DNA of 64,000 nt from Mucilaginibacter corticis (GTDB lineage Bacteria > Bacteroidota > Bacteroidia > Sphingobacteriales > Sphingobacteriaceae): assembly GCF_007558865.1 (NCBI RefSeq), contig NZ_VLPK01000001.1:930001-994000 (forward strand), written 5' to 3'. Position numbers and translations under genes: made by a program. Positions 36,400-44,117 of this stretch are shown here, piece after piece. The notes under the pieces were generated by a model that was not told the DNA's origin, did no database searches, and saw only the letters and a list, made by a program, of their open reading frames with translations. The first letter of the stretch is position 1. Each line of letters begins with the position of its first letter.

Positions 36400-37302
36400 T
36401 TAACGGATCAGTAGTTTGTTAAATGCGATGCTATCCCCTTTGAAGGTGTCAAAGTCCACATCATGGTTAATGCCGTTAACCCTCGCTTTGTCCGAGTGTT
36501 GCCAGAACGACCAGTTTGCCGCTTTATTAATGTCCGCTTCGCGTTTGTAATAGTGTGCTATCCAAATAGTATAGTTATCATAATACCCTTTCAGGTTATC
36601 CTGGTAAAAACTTAAGCCCGAATAGATAATGGGCGTGATGGATGTTTTCAGGCGGATATAAGCTATAAAGTCATTTAGCGTTTGGTGTAGTTGGGCCGGG
36701 GTAGCTTTATCCAGCGTTTCCACATCTATCACCAATGGCAGATCGCTGGTTTCGGGCTTTACTGTCTTTAAGAAGAGTTTTGCCTGTTCTTTACCATTTT
36801 GTTCGGGCCTGAAGAAATGGTATGCGCCACAGATCAGTCCCGCTTTAGCTGCTTCGCGCCAGTTGCGCTGAAAATAGGTGTCGATCAAATGTGTACCTTC
36901 GGTTGCTTTTATAAATACAAAGCTGATGTGCACGCCATCGTCATTCATGGCTTTTACTTTTGGCCAGTCTATTTTGCCCTGCGCATAGGATACGTCGATC
37001 CCGTGGATGCTATATTTCTCTGAAACATAAATATTCAGCTCGCGATAATGCCGGTAATCAGGGTCCTCGCCCAGGTCAATCACCCAATGCCATGCAGCAC
37101 CAAATCCGCTTAACACATATTTATAATAAAATGGAGAAAACAGCACCAAAAGAATCCCGGCCAACCCGATCTTCCAGCTAAACCCGCGCTTCGGCTGTTT
37201 CTTTGCCGGCGCACGTTTTTTTGCCGGCGCCTTTCGGGCCGTTATGGTTTTGGCGGGCAATTTTGCTTTAGCAGTTGATGAGTGTTTGCGTACGGTGGTC
37301 AC
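36400..37302 (-). CDS. GH25 lysozyme, membrane-anchored
   Basis: The 300-residue enzyme cleaves peptidoglycan between MurNAc and GlcNAc. A basic N-terminal tail rich in K, A, P and T (residues 1-40) precedes one membrane helix (about 45-63), so the catalytic domain faces the periplasm. GH25 residues are visible in HGIDVSYAQGKIDW, FVFIKATEGTHLID, GAYHFFRP and LPLVIDVET. The C-terminus reads WSFWQHSDKARVNGINHDVDFDTF, the usual end of the family. The Lys/Ala/Pro tail resembles histone-like tails and is likely to have low complexity in other strains. No phage genes are near. Confidence 0.92.
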   Translation of the reverse strand: MTTVRKHSSTAKAKLPAKTITARKAPAKKRAPAKKQPKRGFSWKIGLAGILLVLFSPFYYKYVLSGFGAAWHWVIDLGEDPDYRHYRELNIYVSEKYSIHGIDVSYAQGKIDWPKVKAMNDDGVHISFVFIKATEGTHLIDTYFQRNWREAAKAGLICGAYHFFRPEQNGKEQAKLFLKTVKPETSDLPLVIDVETLDKATPAQLHQTLNDFIAYIRLKTSITPIIYSGLSFYQDNLKGYYDNYTIWIAHYYKREADINKAANWSFWQHSDKARVNGINHDVDFDTFKGDSIAFNKLLIR

Positions 37303-37345
37303 GCAACAAAAGTACTAATAGCAGCAGGTATAAATCTACTGAAAA

Positions 37346-37379
37346 CAAAAAAGCTGAGGGTTATTTGTAAACTTCAGCT
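37346..37379 (-). terminator. Terminator overlapping the glycosyltransferase gene end
   Basis: On the minus strand AGCTGA (37379-37374) and TCAGCT (37357-37352) form a 6-bp stem, extended by weaker pairs, followed by TTTTTT (A-run at 37346-37351). The first arm lies in the last codons of the glycosyltransferase gene. Confidence 0.6.
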
Positions 37380-38353
37380 ATAATGTCCAGCATTTTCTGC
37401 GCGCTTATTTTTAGGGACAGGTTGTTTACTACATATGCTCGCGGGCTAAATTTGCCTTTCTCTAGCTGTTGCCAAAAAACATCTACCTTGTTTAAGAAAT
37501 CATCCTGATCCTTGAAGGTCATACCGCAACTTTCATCAAAAAACGGCACCGAGGTAGTTTTAATAACCGGGTCATTCCATGAAAAACGGGCAGGGTCAAG
37601 ACAAAAACCCTGATCCCAGGCAAAAACCGGCACATTTGCCGACATGGCCTGGCACAAGGCAAAACCCTGTGTTTCATGCGCGCTGATGTAAACCATAGCC
37701 CGGCACTGTTTAACCATTTTAAAATAATCTTTCTCTTCGTACCGGCCATAAACCACTTCGCGATAGGTTAAACCCAACGCGGTAAGCTTTTCGATAATGG
37801 CGGCTTTCATGTCCGCATAAACATGGTCTGTATCCCAGCGGATCTTATCATAGATCAGGACATCAAATTTCTTTTCTGATTCAGTGCCCGGGGTCCATTT
37901 GTCGGTTTCTACTCCGGCTGGCCACTCTACACATACATCCTTACCATAATAGGGAATAAAAAGATCATTTGCCCAACTACAGTGCTGCAGGTATTTGGCA
38001 ACGGGATATTGTTTAAGCAGGTCGGGCCATTCGGCAGGGTGGGTCATCAACGCTATACCTGCTATAACTGGATTAGGTTTATCATAGCCCTTTATAAACT
38101 TTTTACTATTGTAAAGTTCGTCGCCCAATATAATTACGGGTTCACCGGGCTTGATATCTTTAAACGGCGGATTTTTGGTGTAGGTCACACCTAAAATGTC
38201 AAACCCTGCACAAAGGTTCAGAAAAACTTTTTCAGCGCCATTTACCGGCCTTATATTTAGCAGGCTCTTTAAAAAACGGGCTATATGCCTGTCACCGGGG
38301 ATCAGCTTATAGCCTATAGGATATTTAAAAAAGTAAACGTTTATATTATTCAC
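37361..38353 (-). CDS. Glycosyltransferase-like protein, GT-B fold
   Basis: The 330-residue cytoplasmic protein looks like a GT-B glycosyltransferase reduced at the N-terminus: a middle linker with FDVLIYDKIRW, then a nucleotide-sugar-like domain with VYISAHETQGFALCQAMSAN. In family 4 enzymes the region is E-x7-E; here the first Glu is present but the second position is Gln (CQAM), so UDP-sugar binding may be altered. It begins 19 bases after the NRPS-like gene stop and is probably the second gene of that transcript. Glycosylation of the NRPS product is possible but unproven. Confidence 0.65.
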   Translation of the reverse strand: MNNINVYFFKYPIGYKLIPGDRHIARFLKSLLNIRPVNGAEKVFLNLCAGFDILGVTYTKNPPFKDIKPGEPVIILGDELYNSKKFIKGYDKPNPVIAGIALMTHPAEWPDLLKQYPVAKYLQHCSWANDLFIPYYGKDVCVEWPAGVETDKWTPGTESEKKFDVLIYDKIRWDTDHVYADMKAAIIEKLTALGLTYREVVYGRYEEKDYFKMVKQCRAMVYISAHETQGFALCQAMSANVPVFAWDQGFCLDPARFSWNDPVIKTTSVPFFDESCGMTFKDQDDFLNKVDVFWQQLEKGKFSPRAYVVNNLSLKISAQKMLDIIAEVYK

Positions 38354-38372
38354 CGTTAATACGTATGCTGTT

Positions 38373-40979
38373 TTAACTGTTGATCTCGTCTAATCGTTTT
38401 TTCAATAAATTTGCCAACTCCTGGTGATACGGTGCATCAAACATGGTGTTATGACTGCTTGAAACAGGATATACATTTACACCCTGTAAAGCGTACTTAC
38501 GCCAGCCTAAAAACTCCGGATCGTCCAGGTAATACAATTTATTGCCCGAAAAGAGATCAATTTTAACATCGTAAGGTACTATAACATATTGATCAAATGC
38601 GTTTTTTAGTCGAAAAATAGTTTGCTGCATGTAATCGGGCAAACCATAGGTTTCATGTTTGTGATAAAACCCTTTTGCAAACTTCTTACCGTACACCGCT
38701 TTTATGTAGTCTATATTTTCTTTCGGCTGTTTCAAAAAAGACGCTATCCTGAATTTCAATTTAGGAAGCTGCCGCATGCTTTTCGCCCAGATCTTTTTAA
38801 GCAAAGGATATTGATGGGTAGGGATCTGTATAGCGGTATCAAACATAATAAGCAATTTAACATCCTTACCGGCGGCTTTAAGCTGCTTTACCATTTCATA
38901 AGCAATTACACCGCCTATAGAGTAGCCGGCAATTACATACGGCCCGGTTGGGTTCTGTTTAATGATCTCGGCATTGTAAAACTCGGCTGTTTTTTCAATG
39001 GTGTTTAATGATTCCTGTTGCCCGCCCAACGATACTCCCTGTAACCCATAAATAGGCTGATCTGGGCCAAGATCAGTAGCCAGCGTCCTAAAATTCAACA
39101 CATTTAAACCAATACCATGAACAATATACATCGGTATTTTTGAGCCCACGGGCTGGATAGGCACTAATGAATGATAGTTATCTTCTGTAAAATCATCAAT
39201 AGCCAAAGCCAATTGTTGTATGGTTGGATATTGAAACAGGACAGACGGCGACAACCTTTTGTTGGTAATTTTTTCTATTTTGATCTTAGTTTTAACCGCT
39301 ATCATAGAAGTACCGCCAAGTTCAAAAAAATCGTCAGTAATGCCAATATTTTTAATGCCGATGTATTCTTCCCAAATCTCCGCAAGCATTTTTTCAATCC
39401 GGTTAGTTGGGGCAACAAAGTCTTGAGTAGTTTCCTGAATATTGGGCTTAGGTAATGATTTTACATCCACCTTGCCACTGGGTAATAACGGTATCTCTGT
39501 TAAAATTTCATAATTAGTTGGCACCATATGCTCGGGCAAGACTTTTTTTAGCCCTTCCCTGCAATTGTTAATAATGGAGGCGGTGTCGCTATCCGATGTT
39601 TTAAGTGTCAGGTATGCTATTAACCGGGCGTTTTTTACGCTATCCTCGTACACCGTAACCAGCGCATCCTTTATGTTTTCCTGTTGTTTTAGCTGGTATT
39701 CTATTTCTTCTTTTTCAATACGATAACCTCTTAATTTTATCTGGTTATCAACCCTGCCTATAAATTGGATCTCGCCATTTTTAAGCAATCTTCCCAAGTC
39801 GCCGGTTTTGTACATTTTCCTTCCGGAAACAGGCGAGAATTTATCATCAATAAATTTTTCGGCAGTTAGCTCTTCGCGGTTGATATATCCTTTTGTTACA
39901 CCTACACCACAGATATAAAGCTCGCCTTCGGCGCCGGGCATAACTTTGTTTAAATGCTCGTCTAAAATATAAACGCCGGTATTGTCAATAGGCTTGCCTA
40001 TGGTTATAGGCTCATTACTATCGGTTATTTTTTTAACGGTAGTACATATGGTGGTTTCGGTAGGGCCATACATATTCCAAACCTCACGGCACCGACCTAA
40101 TAATTTTCCGGCCAGTTCATTGGTCATTGCCTCACCACCACAAAATGCTTTGATGGGTAGTGGCGTGTCCCAACCTGATTCCAGCATCATTTGCCAGATA
40201 TATGGCGTGGCCTGCATTAACGTGATCTGCTGGTTCTTAACAATTTCAAGCAGCGCACTGCCGTCGCGGGTTATTTCTTTGTCGACAATAGTGAGTAAAG
40301 CTCCGCAGATCAATGGCAGGTATAACTCTTCCTGCGCAATATCAAACGACATGGTAGTAAGTCCAAGCACATTATCATTTGCATCCATACCGGGCGAGTG
40401 CAGCCTGTACTTTAAAAGATTGATCAGCCCTTTGTGCGATACGCCCACCCCTTTTGGATGGCCTGTTGAGCCTGATGTATAAATGATATAAATCAGGTCA
40501 TCCTCACCCGTTTCAACAGGTACAAAATCTTCAGGATAATCTCCCCGGTTCAGCCAGGCGTCTTCAAAAATGATCTGGCTGCTGTTGTGATTTATAAGAT
40601 CACGGTATTTTTCAGATACGATCACCTTTTTTGCGGACGAATCTTCCAATAAATAGGCAATTCTTTCTACAGGTAAATTAGGGTCTATAGGTAAATAAGT
40701 GGCTCCGGCTTTCATAATTGCCAACAGGCACACCGCCATATGGATAGACCTATCCATAGCTACGGCAACAACATCGCCAAATGCAATGCCTTTATCCTGC
40801 AATAACGCGTTTATCTGGTTGGTACTTACTTCCAGATTGCTGTAGGTAATGCTGTCTGCATTATGTTTTATAGCGATGGTGTAAGGCGACTTATGTGACT
40901 GCCAACGGATGAGCTCATGGATACTTCCATGTTCAGGATTGTAATATTCCGGATTACGCGCGTCAGATCTTAAAGCCAT
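38373..40979 (-). CDS. NRPS-like protein, A-T-TE, no condensation domain
   Basis: The 868-residue protein has an adenylation domain (about 20-510), a carrier domain (about 525-595) and a thioesterase domain (about 605-865). A-domain motifs: IIYTSGSTGHPKGV at 165-178, NMYGPTETT at 302-310, GRVDNQIKLRGYR at 408-420, and the A10 lysine in PSGKVD at about 503. The amino-binding Asp of amino-acid A domains is Asp213 in SFDIAQEE. The carrier serine is Ser558 in ELGGTSMI; the thioesterase serine is Ser687 in GYSIGG. One amino acid would be activated, loaded and released by TE, since no partner module is present. The upstream neighbours face away from it across 41051-41086. Confidence 0.92.
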   Translation of the reverse strand: MALRSDARNPEYYNPEHGSIHELIRWQSHKSPYTIAIKHNADSITYSNLEVSTNQINALLQDKGIAFGDVVAVAMDRSIHMAVCLLAIMKAGATYLPIDPNLPVERIAYLLEDSSAKKVIVSEKYRDLINHNSSQIIFEDAWLNRGDYPEDFVPVETGEDDLIYIIYTSGSTGHPKGVGVSHKGLINLLKYRLHSPGMDANDNVLGLTTMSFDIAQEELYLPLICGALLTIVDKEITRDGSALLEIVKNQQITLMQATPYIWQMMLESGWDTPLPIKAFCGGEAMTNELAGKLLGRCREVWNMYGPTETTICTTVKKITDSNEPITIGKPIDNTGVYILDEHLNKVMPGAEGELYICGVGVTKGYINREELTAEKFIDDKFSPVSGRKMYKTGDLGRLLKNGEIQFIGRVDNQIKLRGYRIEKEEIEYQLKQQENIKDALVTVYEDSVKNARLIAYLTLKTSDSDTASIINNCREGLKKVLPEHMVPTNYEILTEIPLLPSGKVDVKSLPKPNIQETTQDFVAPTNRIEKMLAEIWEEYIGIKNIGITDDFFELGGTSMIAVKTKIKIEKITNKRLSPSVLFQYPTIQQLALAIDDFTEDNYHSLVPIQPVGSKIPMYIVHGIGLNVLNFRTLATDLGPDQPIYGLQGVSLGGQQESLNTIEKTAEFYNAEIIKQNPTGPYVIAGYSIGGVIAYEMVKQLKAAGKDVKLLIMFDTAIQIPTHQYPLLKKIWAKSMRQLPKLKFRIASFLKQPKENIDYIKAVYGKKFAKGFYHKHETYGLPDYMQQTIFRLKNAFDQYVIVPYDVKIDLFSGNKLYYLDDPEFLGWRKYALQGVNVYPVSSSHNTMFDAPYHQELANLLKKRLDEINS

Positions 40980-41050
40980 GAAAAATATTAATAGTTTAAA
41001 TATTTAGTATTAGGTTTACAAAATATACTAATGCTATATACGAACTTTAT

Positions 41051-41086
41051 ACGAAAAACTATGCCATTAAGTTTTTCGTAGATTTG
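41051..41086. promoter_or_regulatory. Dyad and promoter box between the divergent NRPS-like and DUF6875-like genes
   Basis: ACGAAAAACT (41051-41060) and AGTTTTTCGT (41070-41079) form a perfect 10-bp inverted repeat. TAGATTTG at 41079-41086 fits TAnnTTTG and overlaps the end of the second arm, pointing toward the plus-strand gene. A protein bound to the dyad would block that promoter and could also affect the opposite one. Confidence 0.5.
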
Positions 41087-41153
41087 ATTGTAAAGCTTGG
41101 TACAACTTTTGGTTATGCGAATATTAAATTTTTTACCCCTAAATTAATTTGCT

Positions 41154-41795
41154 TTGAGTATAAACCCCGCATCTGACATATCACTTTTTAATGTCGGCGA
41201 TGTTGTTTTTAATAACATACCGCCCGCCTACAATGCTTACAAACAACACTTATTGGGTTTTGGTAATTGGGTCAACGAGTTCCTGGCGAAGCCGAATCCG
41301 GGCCTGGGCCGTACTGGTGCCGTGTGTCCTTATATTCAATATTCAAAGGAACAGCAGTTTTTTAAGGTTGGTGTATACACAGAACCACACCCCGAACAAG
41401 ACCATATTATAAATATGATCAGGAACCTGAAAGACAGGTTTATTGAGATGCTGCCGCTTGACGAAAAAGATAAGCGCTTTAAGGCCATAGCCATTCTTTT
41501 CCCCAACCTGGAAGACAATGAGGTTGTCAAAATAATTGACGAGGTGCAACTAAAATTAAAACCCGAATTTGTGCATCTTGGGCTGATGATAGGTCAGTTT
41601 CACGAAAATTGCCAGCAACCGGGACTGCGAAATGCGGATTTTAAACCCCTGCAATCGCCCGTACCACTTTTAGCTATACGATTTATGGTAGAAACCGACT
41701 GGCCTTTTTTAGCCGGCGATCCTATATTAGAAGAGGCTTATTACAATAATTTCGGAACGGTAAATTTCGGCAAGAAAAAGAAGGCCCTCGATTAA
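41154..41795 (+). CDS. DUF6875-like protein
   Basis: The 213-residue cytoplasmic protein has PNPGLGRTGAVCPYIQYS near residues 48-65, a motif I associate with the DUF6875 domain, then an alpha-beta region with a FPNLEDNEVVKIIDE helix and VPLLAIRFMVETDWPFLAGD near the C-terminus. The function of the domain is unknown to me; some homologues are found beside biosynthetic genes. The start is TTG at 41154; the frame has no suitable ATG before the conserved region. It is transcribed away from the NRPS-like gene and is followed after 3 bases by the deacylase-like gene. The family call is moderate. Confidence 0.5.
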   Translation: MSINPASDISLFNVGDVVFNNIPPAYNAYKQHLLGFGNWVNEFLAKPNPGLGRTGAVCPYIQYSKEQQFFKVGVYTEPHPEQDHIINMIRNLKDRFIEMLPLDEKDKRFKAIAILFPNLEDNEVVKIIDEVQLKLKPEFVHLGLMIGQFHENCQQPGLRNADFKPLQSPVPLLAIRFMVETDWPFLAGDPILEEAYYNNFGTVNFGKKKKALD

Positions 41796-41798
41796 TAT

Positions 41799-42272
41799 AT
41801 GCACGCTAACGTTTCTAAAGTTTTAAATGAAAACGGGATCACCTTTCGAGAGATAAGGCATGATTCGTTTAGTTTTGCAATTACTTCACCGATGGATTTT
41901 GCGAACGCGTTGGGTTACAGCCTTGACCGGATCACAAAATCCGTTTTTTTGCGCTCAAAATCAAGGGACAAATATGTAATGGCCGTTTGCTCCATGAGCC
42001 GGAAATTAAACTTTGCCGAACTTGCCACATTAGCCGGCGCAGCAAAGCTTGAAGTTGCCGAGAAACAAGAACTTGCAGAATTGGTTGGCTATCCCGTTAA
42101 CGGCGTATGCTCTATCGGTTTGTCACCCGCGATACAGGTATTCGTAGACGAGGCCTTGCTAACTTTTCCAACGATATTGGTAGGATCAGGCGAGGCCGCC
42201 GTCGAGATCGAATTATCCCCGGCAGACCTCGCTGAAATATCAAAAGCTACTTCAACCAATATTAGCTTATAG
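41799..42272 (+). CDS. YbaK/ProX-type aminoacyl-tRNA deacylase-like protein
   Basis: The 157-residue protein fits the YbaK/EbsC/ProX fold, which removes wrongly attached amino acids from tRNA, mainly Cys- or Ala-tRNA(Pro): ITKSVFLRSKSRDKYVMAVC holds the conserved lysine region, ATLAGAAKLEVAEKQELAELVGYPVNGVCSIGL matches the middle, and VDEALLTFPTILVGSG the end. The usual YbaK motif GVSPF is here GLSPA, so specificity may differ. Its start is 3 bases after the DUF6875-like stop, so the two are co-transcribed. Placed by an NRPS-like gene, it may act as a protection factor (inference). It overlaps the opposing GH35 stop by 6 bases. Confidence 0.8.
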   Translation: MHANVSKVLNENGITFREIRHDSFSFAITSPMDFANALGYSLDRITKSVFLRSKSRDKYVMAVCSMSRKLNFAELATLAGAAKLEVAEKQELAELVGYPVNGVCSIGLSPAIQVFVDEALLTFPTILVGSGEAAVEIELSPADLAEISKATSTNISL

Positions 42273-44096
42273 CGGTTTTAACTCACTCAAAATAGGCTTT
42301 GTTAAGCCCGATACTACATTTTGATCTGTTTTGATCAGCTCTAAAATCTCAATTTCGTTATTACCTGCTTTCAACCATTCGGCAGGGAGGTAAATGGTTT
42401 GCTGCGGGCCTATACCCCAATAACGCCCCAGGTTATGGCCATTAACCCATACAATGCCTTTTCCCCAGTTTCGCAGATCTAAATAGGTATCCGCAGGCTT
42501 TTTGATGTTGAAAGTGGCCTTTTTAATTACCGGCTTGCCTGAGCCTGTTTCAAGGGTCTTACCGGATAAACTTAGCGTGTTTAATGGCAGACCATAGCTG
42601 TACCAGTTTTTAAGCTCGGTATTGTTAAACAACACTTTACCGGTAATACCTTTTTTATTTTTAAGTAGGTACGGGCCAAAGTTGATGCGGCCAAGGTTTT
42701 CCACCAGGATCTCAATTTTCACTTTGCCTTTAGGCAGCACCAATTGCATACTGTCCTGTTTCAGGCGACGGTCAAGTATGCCAACGCGTTTCCCGTTAAT
42801 ATAAATAATTCCATAATCGCGCAGGCCATCTATTTTAAGAGTTCCTTTTTTGCCGCCATTCACTATTGTCCTGTATAATACAAAACCATAAGCCTGGCTA
42901 AGGTCTTCAAATGTTTGGGGACGCGCACTTAGCTTAGCAGCCGGTAAATGATCAAAGAGCCCAAATGTTTGCGTAAAATGGATAGCCGGTATTTCCATCG
43001 CCGGTTTAGCGGCCGGTACTTCAGGAAGCGTTTCACCTGCCGGGAGGTGCTTTTTGATCACCGCTCTAAACTTCATAAATTTATCGGTGGCGTTACCGGC
43101 TTCGTCTAAAGGGGCATCATAATCATAGCTGCTTACCTGTGGCTCATAAGGTGCCGAATCGTTATAATTAGCGCCATTCATAAAGCCGCGTGTAGTACCT
43201 CCATGAAACATATACATATTGATAGAAATACCTGCCGCTAAAACAGAATCAAGTTTTGGCAAATATTGTTCGGCAGGCACGGTATGGTGTTTTGTGCCCC
43301 ACCAGTCAAACCATGCGGGATACCATTCGGCTATATAATACGGGCCTTTTCCGCCATGGTTTTCATTGATGATCCGTTTTACTTTAGCAACATTATCCAC
43401 TCCGTTAATAGCCGGCAATAAGCCGGGTAAATGGCCGTCTTTAACAGCTACGTCCGGGTCGCAAGTGTATAATAAACCATCAAAGCCGGCCTCGATAAAC
43501 ATTTTGCGGTTAAGAGCAAGGTATTCCTTATCGGCACCGTATGACCCGTATTCGTTTTCAATTTGCACCATCAGGATATTACCGCCATGGTTTATCTGCA
43601 GCGGCGCCAGTTGCTTGCCCACCGCCATAATGTATTTGTGATAAGCCTCCAGGTACTTAGGCTCTTTACTGCGTACCTGTAAACCCTGTTCTTTTTCAAG
43701 CCAGTAAGGATATCCTCCAAACTCCCATTCGGCACATACATAAGGGCTTGGGCGAAGTACCACCCATAAGCCTTCTTCCTTTGCAATCTTTACAAACTCG
43801 GCAATATCATTATTGCCGGTAAAATCATAATGGCCTTTTTGCGGCTCATGCACGTTCCAAAAAACGTAGGTACCAATAGTATTAAGACCCATCGCCTTGG
43901 CCATTTTCATCCGCTGGCGCCATGCTTCACGTGGAACACGGGTATAATGCATTTCGCCCGAAATGATCTGGAAAGGTTTGCCATCAAGCAAAAATGCGTT
44001 ATCACTCAGCGCGAAGGTGTGTTTAGCAACCTGCGCATTTATTGTGCCCGCCATAAATAGCGCGACAACAAATACAAATGATCTTATTAGTTTCAT
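42267..44096 (-). CDS. Beta-galactosidase, GH35, exported
   Basis: The 609-residue enzyme has a signal peptide ending TINAQ and a clan GH-A barrel (about 25-345). GH35 marks are visible in SGEMHYTRVP, YVFWNVHEP, the acid/base Glu in MVQIENEYGSYG and the nucleophile Glu in YYIAEWYPAWFDWWG. MYMFHGGTTRGF and SSYDYDAPLDEAG close the barrel. Two beta-sandwich domains follow (FGPYLLKNKKG, VWVNGHNLGRYWGIGPQQTIYLP). Short for the family, as is usual in Bacteroidota. It lies 21 bases after the GH30 gene on the same strand, so the two make one operon that removes terminal beta-galactose. Confidence 0.94.
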   Translation of the reverse strand: MKLIRSFVFVVALFMAGTINAQVAKHTFALSDNAFLLDGKPFQIISGEMHYTRVPREAWRQRMKMAKAMGLNTIGTYVFWNVHEPQKGHYDFTGNNDIAEFVKIAKEEGLWVVLRPSPYVCAEWEFGGYPYWLEKEQGLQVRSKEPKYLEAYHKYIMAVGKQLAPLQINHGGNILMVQIENEYGSYGADKEYLALNRKMFIEAGFDGLLYTCDPDVAVKDGHLPGLLPAINGVDNVAKVKRIINENHGGKGPYYIAEWYPAWFDWWGTKHHTVPAEQYLPKLDSVLAAGISINMYMFHGGTTRGFMNGANYNDSAPYEPQVSSYDYDAPLDEAGNATDKFMKFRAVIKKHLPAGETLPEVPAAKPAMEIPAIHFTQTFGLFDHLPAAKLSARPQTFEDLSQAYGFVLYRTIVNGGKKGTLKIDGLRDYGIIYINGKRVGILDRRLKQDSMQLVLPKGKVKIEILVENLGRINFGPYLLKNKKGITGKVLFNNTELKNWYSYGLPLNTLSLSGKTLETGSGKPVIKKATFNIKKPADTYLDLRNWGKGIVWVNGHNLGRYWGIGPQQTIYLPAEWLKAGNNEIEILELIKTDQNVVSGLTKPILSELKPL

Positions 44097-44117
44097 GTAT
44101 TGGGTTTATATGATTGG

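Noticed and set aside
39982..40482. Open frame of 166 codons antisense to the NRPS-like gene
   Set aside because: The opposite strand carries intact A-domain motifs throughout this range. The antisense translation shows no recognisable family.
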